A DNA stretch of 64,000 bases from Pseudofabraea citricarpa (GCA_029641185.1 JAPWGK010000007.1:558001-622000), one strand, 5' to 3'; positions 1 to 11,898 are shown, numbered from the stretch's first letter. Made by a program: numbers and translations. The notes: generated by a model not told the origin, from the letters alone.

Positions 1-1021
1 ATTTGCTTGCTCTTCAGGCTTCTACAGCTACGGTGTCGGGATGAGCGGGTGTTGATTTGCGGGCATTTTCTTCGTGCCCTCGTAATTTTGTAACGGCCAT
101 TGGGATTGCTCACAGGCTCCGTCAACTCTTCGTGTGCGTTTTATCGGACTGCGAATGGGCGCATGTTTATGGTACTGAAATCACAACTCAAATCACAACT
201 CAAATCATGAACCTTTGCATGCTTTGGTTGCTTTCCACGTGATATGACATATTCTTAGTAAGCAGTGAGCACAGTCACAACGGTAACAGAAATTTTCTGA
301 GCTTCCGACGTCATTCCTCATTTACTCTCGACATAAATACCACAACAGTGAAGTCTACTGTGCGGATTTTTGGCAAGGCCTTGATGATTTTTGTGTAAAT
401 TGTACCTCGTTCTGTTATCAATGACTGCTACTCAATCCAGTGATTATCTTCCTACCAGATCTTCCAGATCTCTCAGAGCTGTGAGGTCTAGAAACGTCAG
501 AACTATGACATACCAATCCCGATCATATGCTCAATATAGTGACTTGGCATTCACACATATTTACCTGGTTGCTATAGCCTTCGAAGTCGAGTGTTGAAGG
601 TCGGAGTATTTTCACATCTGCATTTCACATCTGCATTTCACACCGATCATTCACTTCAAGATTATTGTAACTATTATTGCTCAATGGTTCATTGACTTCT
701 CTTGACACGAGCAATTTCCAAGCAATAAATTTCAGCTATGTATCTATACTATATGCCAGCATGCTGGTGTTCTTGTGCTGTAGCAGGCCAGCATAGTTGT
801 GGCAGAAGATCATGCAGCTATGGTTCTTCATCAGCAGCCGAGAAAGAAATTCATTCTAAAGTATCTTGGGATGAGAATATCTACCAGAGCGGCTTATATA
901 TTTTCCTTCGCTGTTTCTATCTTCCGCTGGCTGAGGGCGCGGTGCGGTGGAAATTTTCGTGGTCAGGTGGTCGCTTAACTTATTGCTAGTTATATATCTC
1001 AATAAGGAAAAAGCTACCCAC

Positions 1022-1336
1022 GCCAAACCGACTACCACTGACCCCCTTCGTGGTTCAGTGGTAAACAATCACACTTACAGCTAAGTCCCCTCCCCCACCC
1101 CTAACACTCACCCGTGGTTCGGCTTACTTCGTCTAGTTGGGTAAGAGCCTTAAATGAGACTTGTCTCAGCTTGAAAGTCCTTTCATGGAACCGTGGTTCA
1201 TCCTGTCCGTGCCGGGTCGTGTGCGCTTACCCGCCATCAAACCTTCACCTTTAAAAATCGACCAATGGAGGTGGTTCGAACCCACCCAAGCTTCGGCTTG
1301 CAGCGAATCCCGCGAGATACGCGCGGTTAATTTTTT
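1022..1336 (+). ncRNA. Possible Pol III transcription unit (tentative)
   Basis: Four signals are ordered as in a Pol III gene with internal promoter. They are a TATATAT at 991-997, an A-box match TGGTTCAGTGG at 1051-1061, a B-box match GGTTCGAACCC at 1273-1283 inside a perfect 5-bp T-arm-like hairpin (1270-1286), and T-runs at 1331-1336 and 1340-1346. The A-B spacing of about 210 bp is too long for a tRNA but is known for other Pol III RNAs. No acceptor stem, and no U6, SRP, RNase P or 5S core, is recognisable, so this may be chance or a decayed tRNA-derived element. The 5' end is a guess from the TATA position. Confidence 0.2.
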
Positions 1337-1731
1337 GTCTTTTTTTCTACCATGTAGTAATCCAGGTGTATGGAACAGCCTTTTAGCATTTATCCCATCA
1401 GTGTATATTTCTTTCAACTAAGGCTACCTCTTTTTGGAGTACTTGATATATTTATTTCCTTTCTACCTGACGATGCGAAATAAGAGCTTGAAGTATATGA
1501 GACAAACAACCTAGCATACCGGCTCAGAGGACTATAATAAGTTCTTTCAAAACACTATACTATCATGTCACCTAAAGTCACAAGGTAGCTATCCCTATGC
1601 TACCAAAAATGTGAGCAAGTCCTAAGTGGCAGATGTCACCGAGAGGCAGAAGACTGTCAAAAGCCAGATGATTACTAAAAAGCATCAAGTTATAAGATGC
1701 TATTTCAGAGTATCTCCAGAATCTGGACACT

Positions 1732-1757
1732 TCCTCCTCCTCCTCCTCCTCCTCCTC
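1732..1757. repeat. (TCC)n microsatellite
   Basis: About eight uninterrupted TCC units lie in non-coding sequence. Confidence 0.9.
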
Positions 1758-2342
1758 TGCGTATTAGCTAGAAGTAACTTCTAACGATGCATGTTACCCT
1801 TGAGCGAGAAGTTGGTATTCAGCTTAATTCTAATCCTTTTTGTAAACCCCCTTTTAAGCTACTCGATCCAGTAGAGTATAGCATACATATGAGTAGAGAG
1901 AGATATGATAAGTATATCAAGCCTCAAGAAGTCTTACATCTACTTCTTGAATATCTCCACTGCGATGAAGCGATTCGTTAGCTGATATTTTTGAACACCA
2001 GCATCATATGCGATGCGAAGTATTCGCTTAAAGCTATCCCTTTTACTTCATCCTACCACGCCTTGTTCATTGCTATACTCAGAACATTGACTCTCTTGAG
2101 AGGGAGGGACTGCGTACTGAATTGAAGCTGGGCCCGACGGCAGCGCTCGCTTGCGGCTGCCACCGCGCGGCAATGACTTGGTTGTCCACGGCCAGCGCGA
2201 ATCGTAATCAATTCAGGTGGCCTTATTGTTATCAGCATAATTCTCGCTGTCATACAATACACAGAATCCCAGCTGATGGAATGGTATAGAAAACCCAAAG
2301 CAACCCGGGAAACCAAGTTGGAAATACATTCACAATAACACT

Positions 2343-2364
2343 AAACAAACAAACAAACAAACAA
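2343..2364. repeat. (AAAC)n microsatellite
   Basis: About five AAAC units lie in non-coding sequence. Confidence 0.85.
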
Positions 2365-3079
2365 GAAGGAAGCTTCAGCAGTGAATAAATCGATCTTCGA
2401 AGATGGGCAGAACGAGAGACGCAGATAAGGAGAATATATGAAATCACTACTTCAACAGCATTGAGGGTTGTGGTGTTGCTCGACGCAACACTACCAAGGC
2501 ATCAGCAGTTATGACTGCCATCATGTTGATAGCCTGGCTGGGTCAATATAACTTAATTGCCATTTCAATCCTTGTTTTTATTGAAAGCCCTTAGCTAACA
2601 TAGAAACATGAATGGCAGAAGGCATAGCGGAAGACGAAGAAGCAGAGACAAATCATTGGTCATCATTGGCCTCGAGAACAATTAGAGCTGGCCGATGCTG
2701 TGACAGCTGTTATGCTAAAGAATCAGAGGGAAGTACGGCCTGCCAAGGCTGGGAGAATGGGATAGTAGGAGACTACAGATGCATGGGAGACTGTTCAAGT
2801 CTCAGAAGAAGATGAAGAAGACTAATGAAGTGCAAAATTGAACTTTCCCCATTTTGATCTCCACAGCACTCGCGTTGAAAGATTTGTCTGATTGGGTAAC
2901 GGGTATGACCAAAGGGTTGTTAGTGATACTGAGAATTAAATCAATTGGCACAGGTTTTGCAACAAGCATCTTCATAAGTTCGAAGTTGTTACCACAGGTC
3001 AATCATTCAGTCAAAGTCACCGATGCAACAATTCAAGGAACAAGGTTTCCAGGCACAGAAAAGGTATCAAATTGCCCAT

Positions 3080-3903
3080 TTAAGCAGGGCCCAGGACAAC
3101 AGCTTCGCAGCCAGCATAATCTTCCGGCCGGAAACCAGCACCACCCATTTCATCGTCTTCATCATCGCCGTAGCGACGACCACCCCCCACCATGTCATCG
3201 TCCTCGTCGTCATCGTCGTCCTCGTCCTCTTCCTCGTCATCTTCCTCGTCCTCCTCTTCCTCCCCTGAAGGCAGCTTCCACCCCCCTCCTGAAGCTGGCT
3301 TCCATCCCTCTCCTGCTTCGAACTCCCGGTATACTTCCCCCTCCCCTGCTGCCATCATGTTTCTTCGGTAGCGGCGGAAATCGCGCTTACCGGCCGCCAG
3401 CGATTGTCTTTCGCTCTTTGACATCCGACCCTTCTTCTTCTTCTGTATATATATTAGTATCGGCTGTTCGAACAAGAATAGGAATACATTGCATATGGCA
3501 ACATAAGTCCACATGATAGCAGAATTCTGGCTGACAACGGCATTATGTGCATGAGAAGAAGGGTGAAAAGAGATCTTATGCTTACCTCACTCAAAGCCAA
3601 CTGGGCCATTGCCGCAGTGGCAGCCACAACCGGCGAAGGTCGGGCGGGAGAAGAGGGAGATTGGTTGGCTGCGGCGGTAGCAGTAGCAGCAGCAGTGGCG
3701 GTGAGTTGATTGGAGGGGGTGTTGCCAGCACCACCCTCCAATGAGAGTGAGCCCAAAGGCAGGGCGAGATGCATCGACCTTTTGTGCTTAGGTCGGAACT
3801 TGTCTTTTCTCTTGTCCTGCTTCTTCTCCTTCCTCTTCTTCTCCAACTTCTTCTTCTCGGCGCGGGAGCCGTCCCATTGCTGCTCTTTCTTCTTGGGAGG
3901 CAT
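3080..3903 (-). CDS. Lys-rich protein with acidic tail, unknown function
   Basis: Two exons, 3903-3586 and 3442-3080, join in phase 0 across a 143-nt intron (3585-3443) with a GTAAGC donor, a TACTAAT branch site and an ACAG acceptor, giving 226 aa. The first ~45 residues are strongly basic (many KKK/KRK runs, nuclear or nucleolar-localisation-like). An Ala/Thr-rich stretch follows, then a segment starting KKKKGRMSKSER with RRYRR. After that come a Gly/Trp-containing stretch and a 35-residue run of almost only Glu/Asp around residues 160-195. No catalytic motif is visible. The charge pattern suggests a nuclear or ribosome-biogenesis-type protein, but that is inference. The start is the first ATG and lies just below a TGTGA array that would be 5' UTR. 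Confidence 0.72.
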
Positions 3904-3910
3904 GGTGCGA

Positions 3911-3944
3911 TGTGATGTGATGTGATGTGATGTGATGTGATGTG
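3911..3944. repeat. (TGTGA)n array in 5' leader
   Basis: About seven TGTGA units lie directly upstream of the start codon at 3903 (read TCACA on the gene strand). They are followed to 3980 by a degenerate G(A/T)GGCGAGG-like continuation. The array probably falls within the 5' UTR or core promoter of the Lys-rich gene. Confidence 0.85.
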
Positions 3945-5817
3945 GCGCGGTGAGGTGAGGCGAGGCGAGGTGTGGTGAGGGAATTCTTAAGGTTTCTTTT
4001 AAAGGAAGAATTCGAAAGAGAGGTTGGTAGTAGGTAAAGTGTCTCTGGCGAAGAGTAGATCGGGGCCGAGGAGAGAAAGAGAAAGAAGAAGGAAAGATCG
4101 AGCGAAGCTATTCAGAAGTACGCGTAGGGGGTTCTCGCTAAGCGAGCAAAAGTTAGTAGTTGCGCCCCCCCGACCACAAACCACACACAAAAAGAACAAT
4201 TAAGATCGCAGCAGTAAACATAGCTCAAGAGTCAACGTCTCCATGTCGGATCAAAAGTTATTGGATCTTCAGAAGATACCAGTAATACGTTATCACAACT
4301 TTCTAAATTTCATTTTGTTGATAGTTCTTCATTCGTTGCTGGTCTCTTTCATGTTGCCATTCCTCGCACTTAACGGACTGTTTAATTCCCCTGAGAAGCT
4401 TCGTTAACACGGGGTTCGATAATAGCAATGTTATTCTCGGATACATCTCGTAGTACCTTTACAAGCTCTTAGATCGACTTGTGTTTCTTACGACGCTCTA
4501 CAGCCAGTGAAGGTTATCTTTGATGTACGTCTCCAGGCCAGTTCTAGTAGCAGATCTAAGGGATGCTTGGTGTTCAACGGCTTCGACACTGGCTTAAAGC
4601 TGCGACAATGAACAGGACATGAGATTCAAAGAGCTCGCAAATACTTACTTTCCGTAAAGCTGCTTCACCACGCCAGTATTGTCTCTACATGTTTTGCTTA
4701 GGACTGGTGCATATGTATTTCAAGACTAAATCGAGTTCGAGATATTGCAATCATAAACATGGATATCTGTCAGGTAGTCAATCCACCTATGTAAACCCTT
4801 ATATAGTAGCACCTTACTAACTCATACGTCTGGGGGACGATATTTACGCCCGCCTGCAATCTGAGAGACTTATAACAGACGGCAATAGGACTTTGAAGAG
4901 CAGAGAGACCAACCAAGCACAGACAATAACGTTAATTAAGTTTCGAACACTGGGTTTTTCGATTGTGCCAAAGCAGGAAGCTGTACGCAAGAGAAAGGCA
5001 AACGATAGGCAACAGCATATTTCAAAAAAGGCAAAACCGAGCAATCTAACAAGGAATACACAGACGTTCCGGAAGGAGAAGACATGCCGGAAGGAGACTA
5101 TAATAACGACCAGGATGGATATTGGAAGTTTATCATCAATAAGACAGTCAAGAAACAATGCACAGGAGATGTTTTAATAGAACTTCGCCAAGAGCACGCA
5201 AGCGCAGACGGAATAAGGCTGGCAAATATGTATGATAAGAGCGAGGGCAGAATACTTTATAAACCAGGAATGTTCAGTGGGAAACTACATCGCTATACAT
5301 AAAGTAATGGGTCTGACAACGAAACATTATATGGCAACAGGTTATGTGGATTGTGTACTCAAGAAGCATACAAACACTACAGCATAGATGGTGTGGTACT
5401 TTAGAGCAGAGGGATACAATAACAAGAGAGTATTTGGCAGGGCTGGTTTTGTGTGCGGTATAATACCTGGCTCTATGGCGGTAGCAAAGAAGAACATGAA
5501 GAAAGAAGAAGAGAAGTTCAGATTCGAGGGGAGAGGGGGTTTAAATATTCTTGGGCATTGAGGAGATTTGAGTTTGGTTGGTTTGAAGTGTTATGTTATA
5601 CATCAAATACAGAGGGAAGAAAACCAGAGAGAGAAGGAAGAAGAAGAAGAAGAAGAAGAAGAAGAAGAAGAAGAAGAAGAAGAAGAAGAAGAAGAAGAAG
5701 AAGAAGAAGGAAAGGAACAAGAAGAAGAATTCGTTATTTCGTAACCATGGTATCATAAAAAAACACGAAGAAAAAAAGAAGAGGGGAAGGAAGAAAAAAG
5801 AAACCATAAACTGAAAC
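3945..5817. other. Intergenic region, no supported gene
   Basis: This holds the upstream region of the gene ending at 3903 and the 3' side of the gene ending at 5818. The 72-codon ATG frame at 5084-5302 (+) is the only frame with mildly protein-like composition, and it lacks recognisable motifs. A long purine microsatellite occupies 5637-5709. Confidence 0.5.
5637..5709 (+). repeat. (GAA)24 microsatellite
   Basis: Twenty-four uninterrupted GAA units lie inside a wider purine-rich stretch (about 5625-5805), 109 bp beyond the stop codon of the membrane-protein gene at 5818. On that gene's transcript it would read as (UUC)n, probably in the 3' UTR. Confidence 0.97.
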
Positions 5818-7576
5818 TCATGACTTTGACGAAGGCCCAGCAGCACCAGCACCAGCACCAGCACCAGCACCAGCACCAGCAGGAGGAGGAGGAGGAGGAG
5901 GAGTTCCCTCGGTACTAACCGTCTCCCTCCACCTCAAAGGAACAGGCGGGACCTGTTCCCTAACCCAACTACCCACCGACCTCCAGCTCGTGGACCCCTC
6001 ACTCCTAGTCCTCTCTCCAACAGCCCAGCTTCCAAACGAGCTCCTACTCCTACGACTCCTGCCCCTCTCAATAGGAACCCTCAGGGTCGAATTAGGCGTG
6101 CCATCTTCCGAAGGCGTTCCCTCACTATACTGTTTCGCCAAGCCGCCATAATGGAACGAAGATTCAGACGACGTGCTCCCCTTCGCCGTGGCAGCTCGTC
6201 GCCATCGGCCGAACGTGTTCACGCTGACTCTCGACGGCGTGGAGGCGCTGCGGGTCTTGGACGGTGCTGGGGCACGGATCTCGATCTCGGTTGCGTGGCC
6301 GCGGATCACGTTTGTCTCGCCGGCGCGGTCTTCTCCCAGCTGGGAAACATCGAAGACGGGCTTGTTGAATGTGGCCGTGGCGCTTGGCGAGAGATAATGC
6401 GAGTAGTGGAAGGGATCGTTGTCCGTCGTGCTGGTTGACGTGCGTCCTGATGTGGAGCCGAGGATGAAACTTGAGATGCGGCTGGAGATCCGTGATGCGT
6501 AAGAGGAACCAATCCGTGAAGGAAGGAAGGAGGATTGTGTTGGGTGATATATCTCTGGAAGTGTAGGAGGGTGGGATTGAACTGGATAGGGTGAGTTAGG
6601 CTGATGTTTAATATCAGACCCAAAGTTTTGACCAGGTTCCTTCTTGAGATAGAAGAAGCGACGGAATACGTAAATTCCGGCTGTAGCGAGGAATATGGTA
6701 CCAGCTGTATGATATTAGTTTGCAAGTTTGGGTACCGAGAATCTAAGACTTACCAACCACCACTGTTGCAATGATGGCTATGGCTGTGGTATCTAATTCC
6801 TTCGGTCTAGGAGTCGAAACTAGAACAGGTGGCGCTAGGGTCGGAGCCGATGGACTTGGAATGTCAATAGCAGACGAGAAAGTCAAGCTCGAACTTATAG
6901 TCGGCACAGTAGGATTGTTGACTGCTTTTTGAGACGTAGGAGTTGGTACAGAGGTGATTCTGAAACTCTGCGTAGATGAAACTTGATCTGGAAGCGCAGT
7001 GATAGTGGCGGACTGAGTAGTTGTTGAACTTGTCGCCGGAGCTGTAGTGCTTGTACTTGTGCTCGACGTTGAACTCGAGGTAGAGGTAGTTGAAGTGGAC
7101 TGGTTCTGGGTTGTAGCAGTTGTTGATGGCCCTGGTTCCTTTGGTGGTCCTGGAGGCTTTTTATCAGGAGGACCAGGACCAGGACCAGGACCTGGTCCCT
7201 TTTCTGGTTTTCCTGGATCACCACCCGGAGGATCAGCAGGGCCAGCAGCCATGCTGAATTGTGCCTGAAAAGATTAGACGGTCTCTGGAACCAAGGGCAA
7301 TTGACTGACCGAACTTTCAGTTGTTGTCGAAGGGTTTGACGTGGCGGCGGCACTCGCTTGTGAAAGTGATGAGATGGAAGCAAGAGCATCAGCCTGACCA
7401 GTATCGGGCGAATCTGATGAGTCGTCGTCGTCTTCCTTTTCTTTTCTGGCCGCTATATCTTTAAGCTTTCCCGAGTCATTCGATATTGATATCGGCTCTC
7501 TTGACATAGCTGCTCTGAATGGTTCTTCGGCAGTGGCCGCGTTCAGCATGAGGCGATTTCGTCCAAAGAGATGCAT
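5818..7576 (-). CDS. Ser/Thr-rich single-pass membrane protein, possible wall sensor
   Basis: Three exons (7576-7310, 7264-6754, 6704-5818) join in phases 0 and 1 to give 554 aa. In order, the protein has a ~90-residue N-terminal part and a collagen-like Pro/Gly/Lys stretch (about 103-135). A long Ser/Thr-rich region (about 135-230) fits dense O-glycosylation. One transmembrane helix (about 247-270, TAIAIIATVVVAGTIF) is followed by the basic stop-transfer RRFFYLKK. A Ser/Arg-rich cytoplasmic tail ends in poly-Pro and (AG)n. This layout matches Mid2/Wsc-type wall-stress sensors and similar fungal membrane proteins, but I see no WSC cysteines. The start is the first in-frame ATG. It encodes no obvious signal peptide, so an additional 5' exon is possible. 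Confidence 0.72.
5841..5903 (-). repeat. Coding (CAGCAC)n and (GGA)n tracts
   Basis: About 40 bp of CAGCAC repeats followed by about 23 bp of GGA repeats encode the alternating Ala-Gly and the poly-Pro at the extreme C-terminus of the membrane protein, just before its stop codon. They are likely length-variable between strains. Confidence 0.9.
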
Positions 7577-9126
7577 TCGAACGGATGGACGGGAAGATAA
7601 AAAGAGCAATGCACAATTGATATATATCCCAGTCAGACCCTGATCATCAGATCAAGCCATGGAGCCGGCTGGGCAGGAGATCATCAATGGACGAGGTGAC
7701 GGAAAGTAAAATAGCTTAAACAAGACGAAGAGAAACGCACAGATGAGGGACTTTGTCTCCTCAGACCCAGAACAAGCAGGCACAAAATCTCAATTGAAAC
7801 TTGATTGCCGGCTGGGATCCACCCGCAGAGGGTCGTCTCGACGGCGTATCTCGTCGGCGGTAGGACAAATCTGTCGTTTAAGCCAGGATATGTGTTAGTG
7901 ATTTGGCTTTATTGCGGATCTAAGAGCTCCCGTTGCGCTATCGTCCCCAGGTTATCCTAACTTGACGTCGGCTGATTGCGAGAAACATGTCTAATCCCTG
8001 GCCTGGAGTCGATCTCGTAGCTTTCGTTACCTGTCAGTCCTCGGATTAACGTATGATCGGCAATTAGCATAGCTTATACCTCGAGTTATGGTCATGCATC
8101 ATAGCAGAAACTTCCAGGATATCTGGTAAAGAATCAACGGAAGCATTCAGAATCAGCGGGGGAGCAGCAAAACTAGGTTGGGGGTTGGCCGTCAAGGTAT
8201 GAAACAGCAATACGCCAAGAAACATCTGCAACAAGACGCACTGACTCTCCATTTCTCGACCCAAAATGTTCCAACTTGGCCTAGTGAGACAGGGCACCTG
8301 TTTTGACAGCTCTGGTCTGTGGGTGCTGCTGAATGCTGAGACGGGCTTCCATCTTTACTTTTGTCCTTGATTGGCTTCTTGGACCTACAAGCCCCCCGGA
8401 TGAAAATCCCGGAGTTTGGACGTATTTGCCCGATGTCGGATTGAGTCAGGAATGGTTGGAATATGCTTAAATCAGCCTGCAATTGCCAATTGAGCTTGAT
8501 ATGCCGCTAGAAGTTATTGTTATCATGATGTCAAGACCTGTCTAGAAAGCCTGTGCGAAAATGACCCACTGCTGTCACATAAGTTTCCTTCCCCGGGACG
8601 TGCAGAACCGATGGGCACTGACGGGCGAGGCGGTGCTGAAGAGCTAGAACAGTTCAAGTTCACCAGGTATGGCAAGCAATACTGTGCATAGAATTAAAGG
8701 TGGAAAGGCTGTACCACGCGGTAGTCCCCTAGCTCTCGTGAGTAACTTTGTTTTGAGACCCTTCCTTTGTGTAGTTAGTGAATAACCCTAAATGATGTAA
8801 CAACGTAGGGGACAACGGCACTAATCAAAAACCCAAAGGTACCCAAGAGTCGTTTAGGTCGAGACTTTACTTTGGGTGCTCGTGCAAAGCGAAGAGCTTC
8901 CTCTTCCGCTACGCGCCAAGATCCTCCAGAAAGGTTAAACGAGAAAGTAGATTTTAAGCAAAGCTTGGTCCTGGCCACCCATAGGAAGCTCAAACCATAC
9001 GATTGGGAGACCATGAATAAGAAGACGGCAGCGGAAGCAAAAGCTTCGGATCTCAGGAGAGAGTGATCAATGCGGCAAGAAGGCTTTGCTTTGCATTTCT
9101 TAACCGGGCTATTATTACATCTCCAT
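7577..9126. other. Intergenic region, no supported gene
   Basis: This is 1.55 kb between the membrane-protein start and the permease stop. Frames of 77-96 codons on the minus strand (8064-8482) and a 64-codon frame at 8872-9066 (+) overlap each other and show no motif. I see no gene here. Confidence 0.55.
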
Positions 9127-11154
9127 TTACCCCCAAAGAATATTCAGTCTTCTCCATCCTTGTGCAGCGGGAATCTTTTCCTCTGGATTGTTTCTGATTT
9201 CCTCCAACGCGGCTCGAATCGGAATATCATCGAGAGACAAGAGCTTTGTACCTTTGAAGAACTTCCAGCCGAAGTAGGCGAAGATGACCAGGGGGATGTC
9301 CCTATCATTGTTGTTAGCATCATGCATTACGAAATCTTCGGAGCAAACTTACAGATACGCCGAGATGAAAGTTGCTTTATCCCAATTGCCCTTGATGAAG
9401 ACAGTGAAGCCGCCTGTGAGAAGGAAGATGATACAAGAGATCAAAGAGAACCAAGAAGTATATGCTTGAAGGGAGACAGAATTAGCTAGGTTTCTCTGGG
9501 GACTGCCAAGATTGGAGAGAACTCACGTGTCCACCAGTGAGTCCAGGGCAGTTCTTCACGGGCGATACCTTGTCGCTTCAGAGCTTGATGTAACCTAATG
9601 TGGTTGAAGGAAATAACGCTCCAGCTGACTAGGACACCAGCTGCGGTAAGATTCAGGAACCAGTAAAATACAGTCAGAGCCCCGCTCGTGAGACTCATGT
9701 ACGACAGCGTTGCAATGAGAGTTTGTAGGATGACGCAAACATATGGTATTCCCCATTTCGTAGTTCGTAGAAATATCCTAGGTGCTTGCTTCTTGAGAGC
9801 TAAGCCATAAAGGATACGGGTTCCAGAAAGCATATATTGATTTGAAGCCGACCAAGCTGAGGTGAGGACTACAGCGTTGATGATTGAGGGTACAACCTTG
9901 ATGCCAGCTCTTGTGGCTGCAATGACGAAAGGGCTCATAGTCGCGTTGTAAGAGAAATTGTTGAGGTCCTCATCATTACTGGGGACAAGCATTCCCACAA
10001 TCAAAACAGATAGGATGTAGAATAGCGTAACACGGGCAAACACTCGTTTACACGCCATTGGGATATTCTGACGAGGATTTTGAGTCTCCGCAGCTGCAAC
10101 AGAAATACTCTCAATCCCAGAGAAGGAATAAACAGCATTGTTCATTACAGCCCAAAACCCAAGGAATCTGCCCCACGAGCCGTCAATTCCGAGGTATTGC
10201 ACAAACGGCCCTGGATTGTTCCAATATCGAAAACCTATCCGTTCTTGTCCCGGAACACCGCCAAGATCAATAACCAAACCCATGATGATAATGCCGACAA
10301 TGAGGAGAATTTTCAACATTGCAAAGAACCATTCAATCTCTCCATAAATGCCAATGAAGATGATACCGACGAGGAACGTGAGGATGATGAAGATGGTTAC
10401 CCAGAGAGCAGCATACTTGTCCGTCCAGAACTGAATGAGGACAAGAGCGGCCGAGATCTCAGAAGGCACACTAAGAGTTGAGCCGTATACAACATTCCAA
10501 CCGACGGCGAAGCCAAGAGCAGGATCGACAAGAAATTCAGCGTGACGGACAAAAGATCCAGTGACTGGGAATAAAGCTGAAACTTCACCAAGAGCGAATT
10601 GGACCGAACAGACGACACAACCGATAATGGCATATCCAAGCAATGCTCCCAAAGGACCACCAGTCTGTAAAGCACCACCGAGACTCAAAAATAAACCTGT
10701 ACCCTATTGCCCATAAAGTTAAATCGAGCTCTAAAATTCTAACGACTTAAAGAGAACAATCCAAAAAGATAACTAACGGAAATGACCAAAGTATACAAGT
10801 AAATAAGTATTCAAGTGAAGGAAGGGGAAAAGTGCTAAACAGAACGTACAATGGCACCAGCAAGGGCTATCATTCTGCGATGAAAATATAGTGTTAGCAT
10901 TTGATATAACCAGAAGTATGAAAGGTTTTAGCTTGGATCGGGAATGAAAATCCATGCTTTTCACTTTGCACTTACTGGATATGCCTTTGCTTCAAAGACC
11001 GAGATAAGTTATTATTCTCTTCATTCTCCACAATGGGAGTTCCATAGGTATGCTTCTCGACATCTGGGTACACATCAGGTGCGAAAGTATTCTTGCCTCC
11101 AGTACTGATAGCAGCTGGAGCTATCTCAGCATCGTATGCATTTTCAGAACCCAT
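9127..11154 (-). CDS. Amino-acid permease, YAT family
   Basis: Proton-coupled plasma-membrane amino-acid uptake of the APC superfamily (yeast amino acid transporter type). Five exons: 11154-10976, 10874-10850 (25 nt), 10703-9527, 9464-9353 and 9301-9127, giving 555 aa, the usual size. A ~50-residue hydrophilic N-tail leads into the family signature SLKQRHIQMIALAGAIGTG spread over exons 1-3, then about 12 hydrophobic segments. Typical landmarks include AETQNPRQNIPMACKRVF and LVPSNDED in the middle and PYTSWFSL near the C-terminus, which is restored only by splicing exon 3 to exon 4. All junctions keep frame. Substrate specificity cannot be assigned from sequence alone; the closest impression is a broad or proline/neutral permease. 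Confidence 0.93.
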
Positions 11155-11898
11155 TGCGTCCAGGCCCTATAACCTATAACCGAATCACTAAGAAGAATAT
11201 CTCTAGGCCACAGAGATATACTAGCCTCTCCAAAATCTAGAAATCTCAGTGGCTAAGATCCGCGACGCAAGAAAGAAGAAAGGGAAAGCAGAAAAATTAT
11301 CTTACGATCCTCCCTGATGGCGCCTTTGGATGCCGTGATTGCGCTGATAAGCCTGGACCGAGCCTGGACCTACCATATCGAGTCTGGCTTCTCCGAGGTG
11401 TACGCAACCGAGATCCACTGCTTCATGACCGAAGGTGGACCGAACAAACTCTATGTAGAGATTCCGTGCTTAGTAATAATGATAACGATGGGAAATTCAT
11501 TAGAACTGTCGTGCGGGGAACACAAAGGCCGAGGTGTTGCGCAACAATGGAATAGTAGCGTGAGTTGGCCAAGTGCGTTGTGTAACGAAGCGAGCAAGCG
11601 TACAGCGATCACTTACAAATGCTACGCAGGGCAAAGCCGAGAACTCTAGCGACCCAGCACAAGCTTTAATATTCGTGGCAAAAGCTTGAGCTAGAGATAC
11701 TAAACATCTATGGAAAAACAAACTCGATTTGCTATGCGACAATCATTGCTCACGATGACAAGGAAATAGATCATGATCATGTGGTAGCCGATCGATAGGC
11801 TGGAAGATCACATCGGATGGAGAGTGTACATTCTTCTGGGCACTGGAAAATCCCAATATGCATTTGGCTGCAAAATTCGAGTGATAGATACATAGATT
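11155..11898. other. Intergenic region, no supported gene
   Basis: This holds the permease promoter and the 3' end of the phosphoesterase gene. A 110-codon frame at 11317-11649 (+) has no motif and an erratic composition, and I treat it as chance. Confidence 0.6.

Larger units (their letters stand above)
1..3079. other. Gene-poor left flank, no convincing protein gene
   Basis: All open frames here are under about 90 codons, overlap on opposite strands and lack family motifs. The one with the most protein-like composition is a 64-codon frame at 1787-1981 (+), which I cannot tie to any family. Visible structure is limited to a TCC microsatellite, an AAAC microsatellite and a set of Pol III promoter-like motifs near 990-1340. 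The sequence may hold relics of genes or elements too decayed to recognise by eye. Confidence 0.5.

Noticed and set aside
1270..1286. tRNA gene suggested by the T-arm GGTGG-TTCGAAC-CCACC
   Set aside because: No matching acceptor stem, D-arm or anticodon arm at tRNA spacing on either strand.
1295..1310. 5S rRNA-like string AGCGAATCCC
   Set aside because: Only 10 bases match and the rest of a 5S gene is absent.
2854..3516. 220-codon plus-strand frame rich in His, Arg and Pro
   Set aside because: It is antisense to the acidic exon of the Lys-rich gene; its composition is the mirror of Glu/Asp codons.
5593..5876. Poly-Lys, poly-Arg and poly-Phe frames
   Set aside because: They are translations of the (GAA)24 microsatellite in different frames.
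6306..6725. 139-codon minus frame overlapping the membrane-protein gene
   Set aside because: Splicing puts exon 3 in a different frame that continues the TM helix and stays open to the end.
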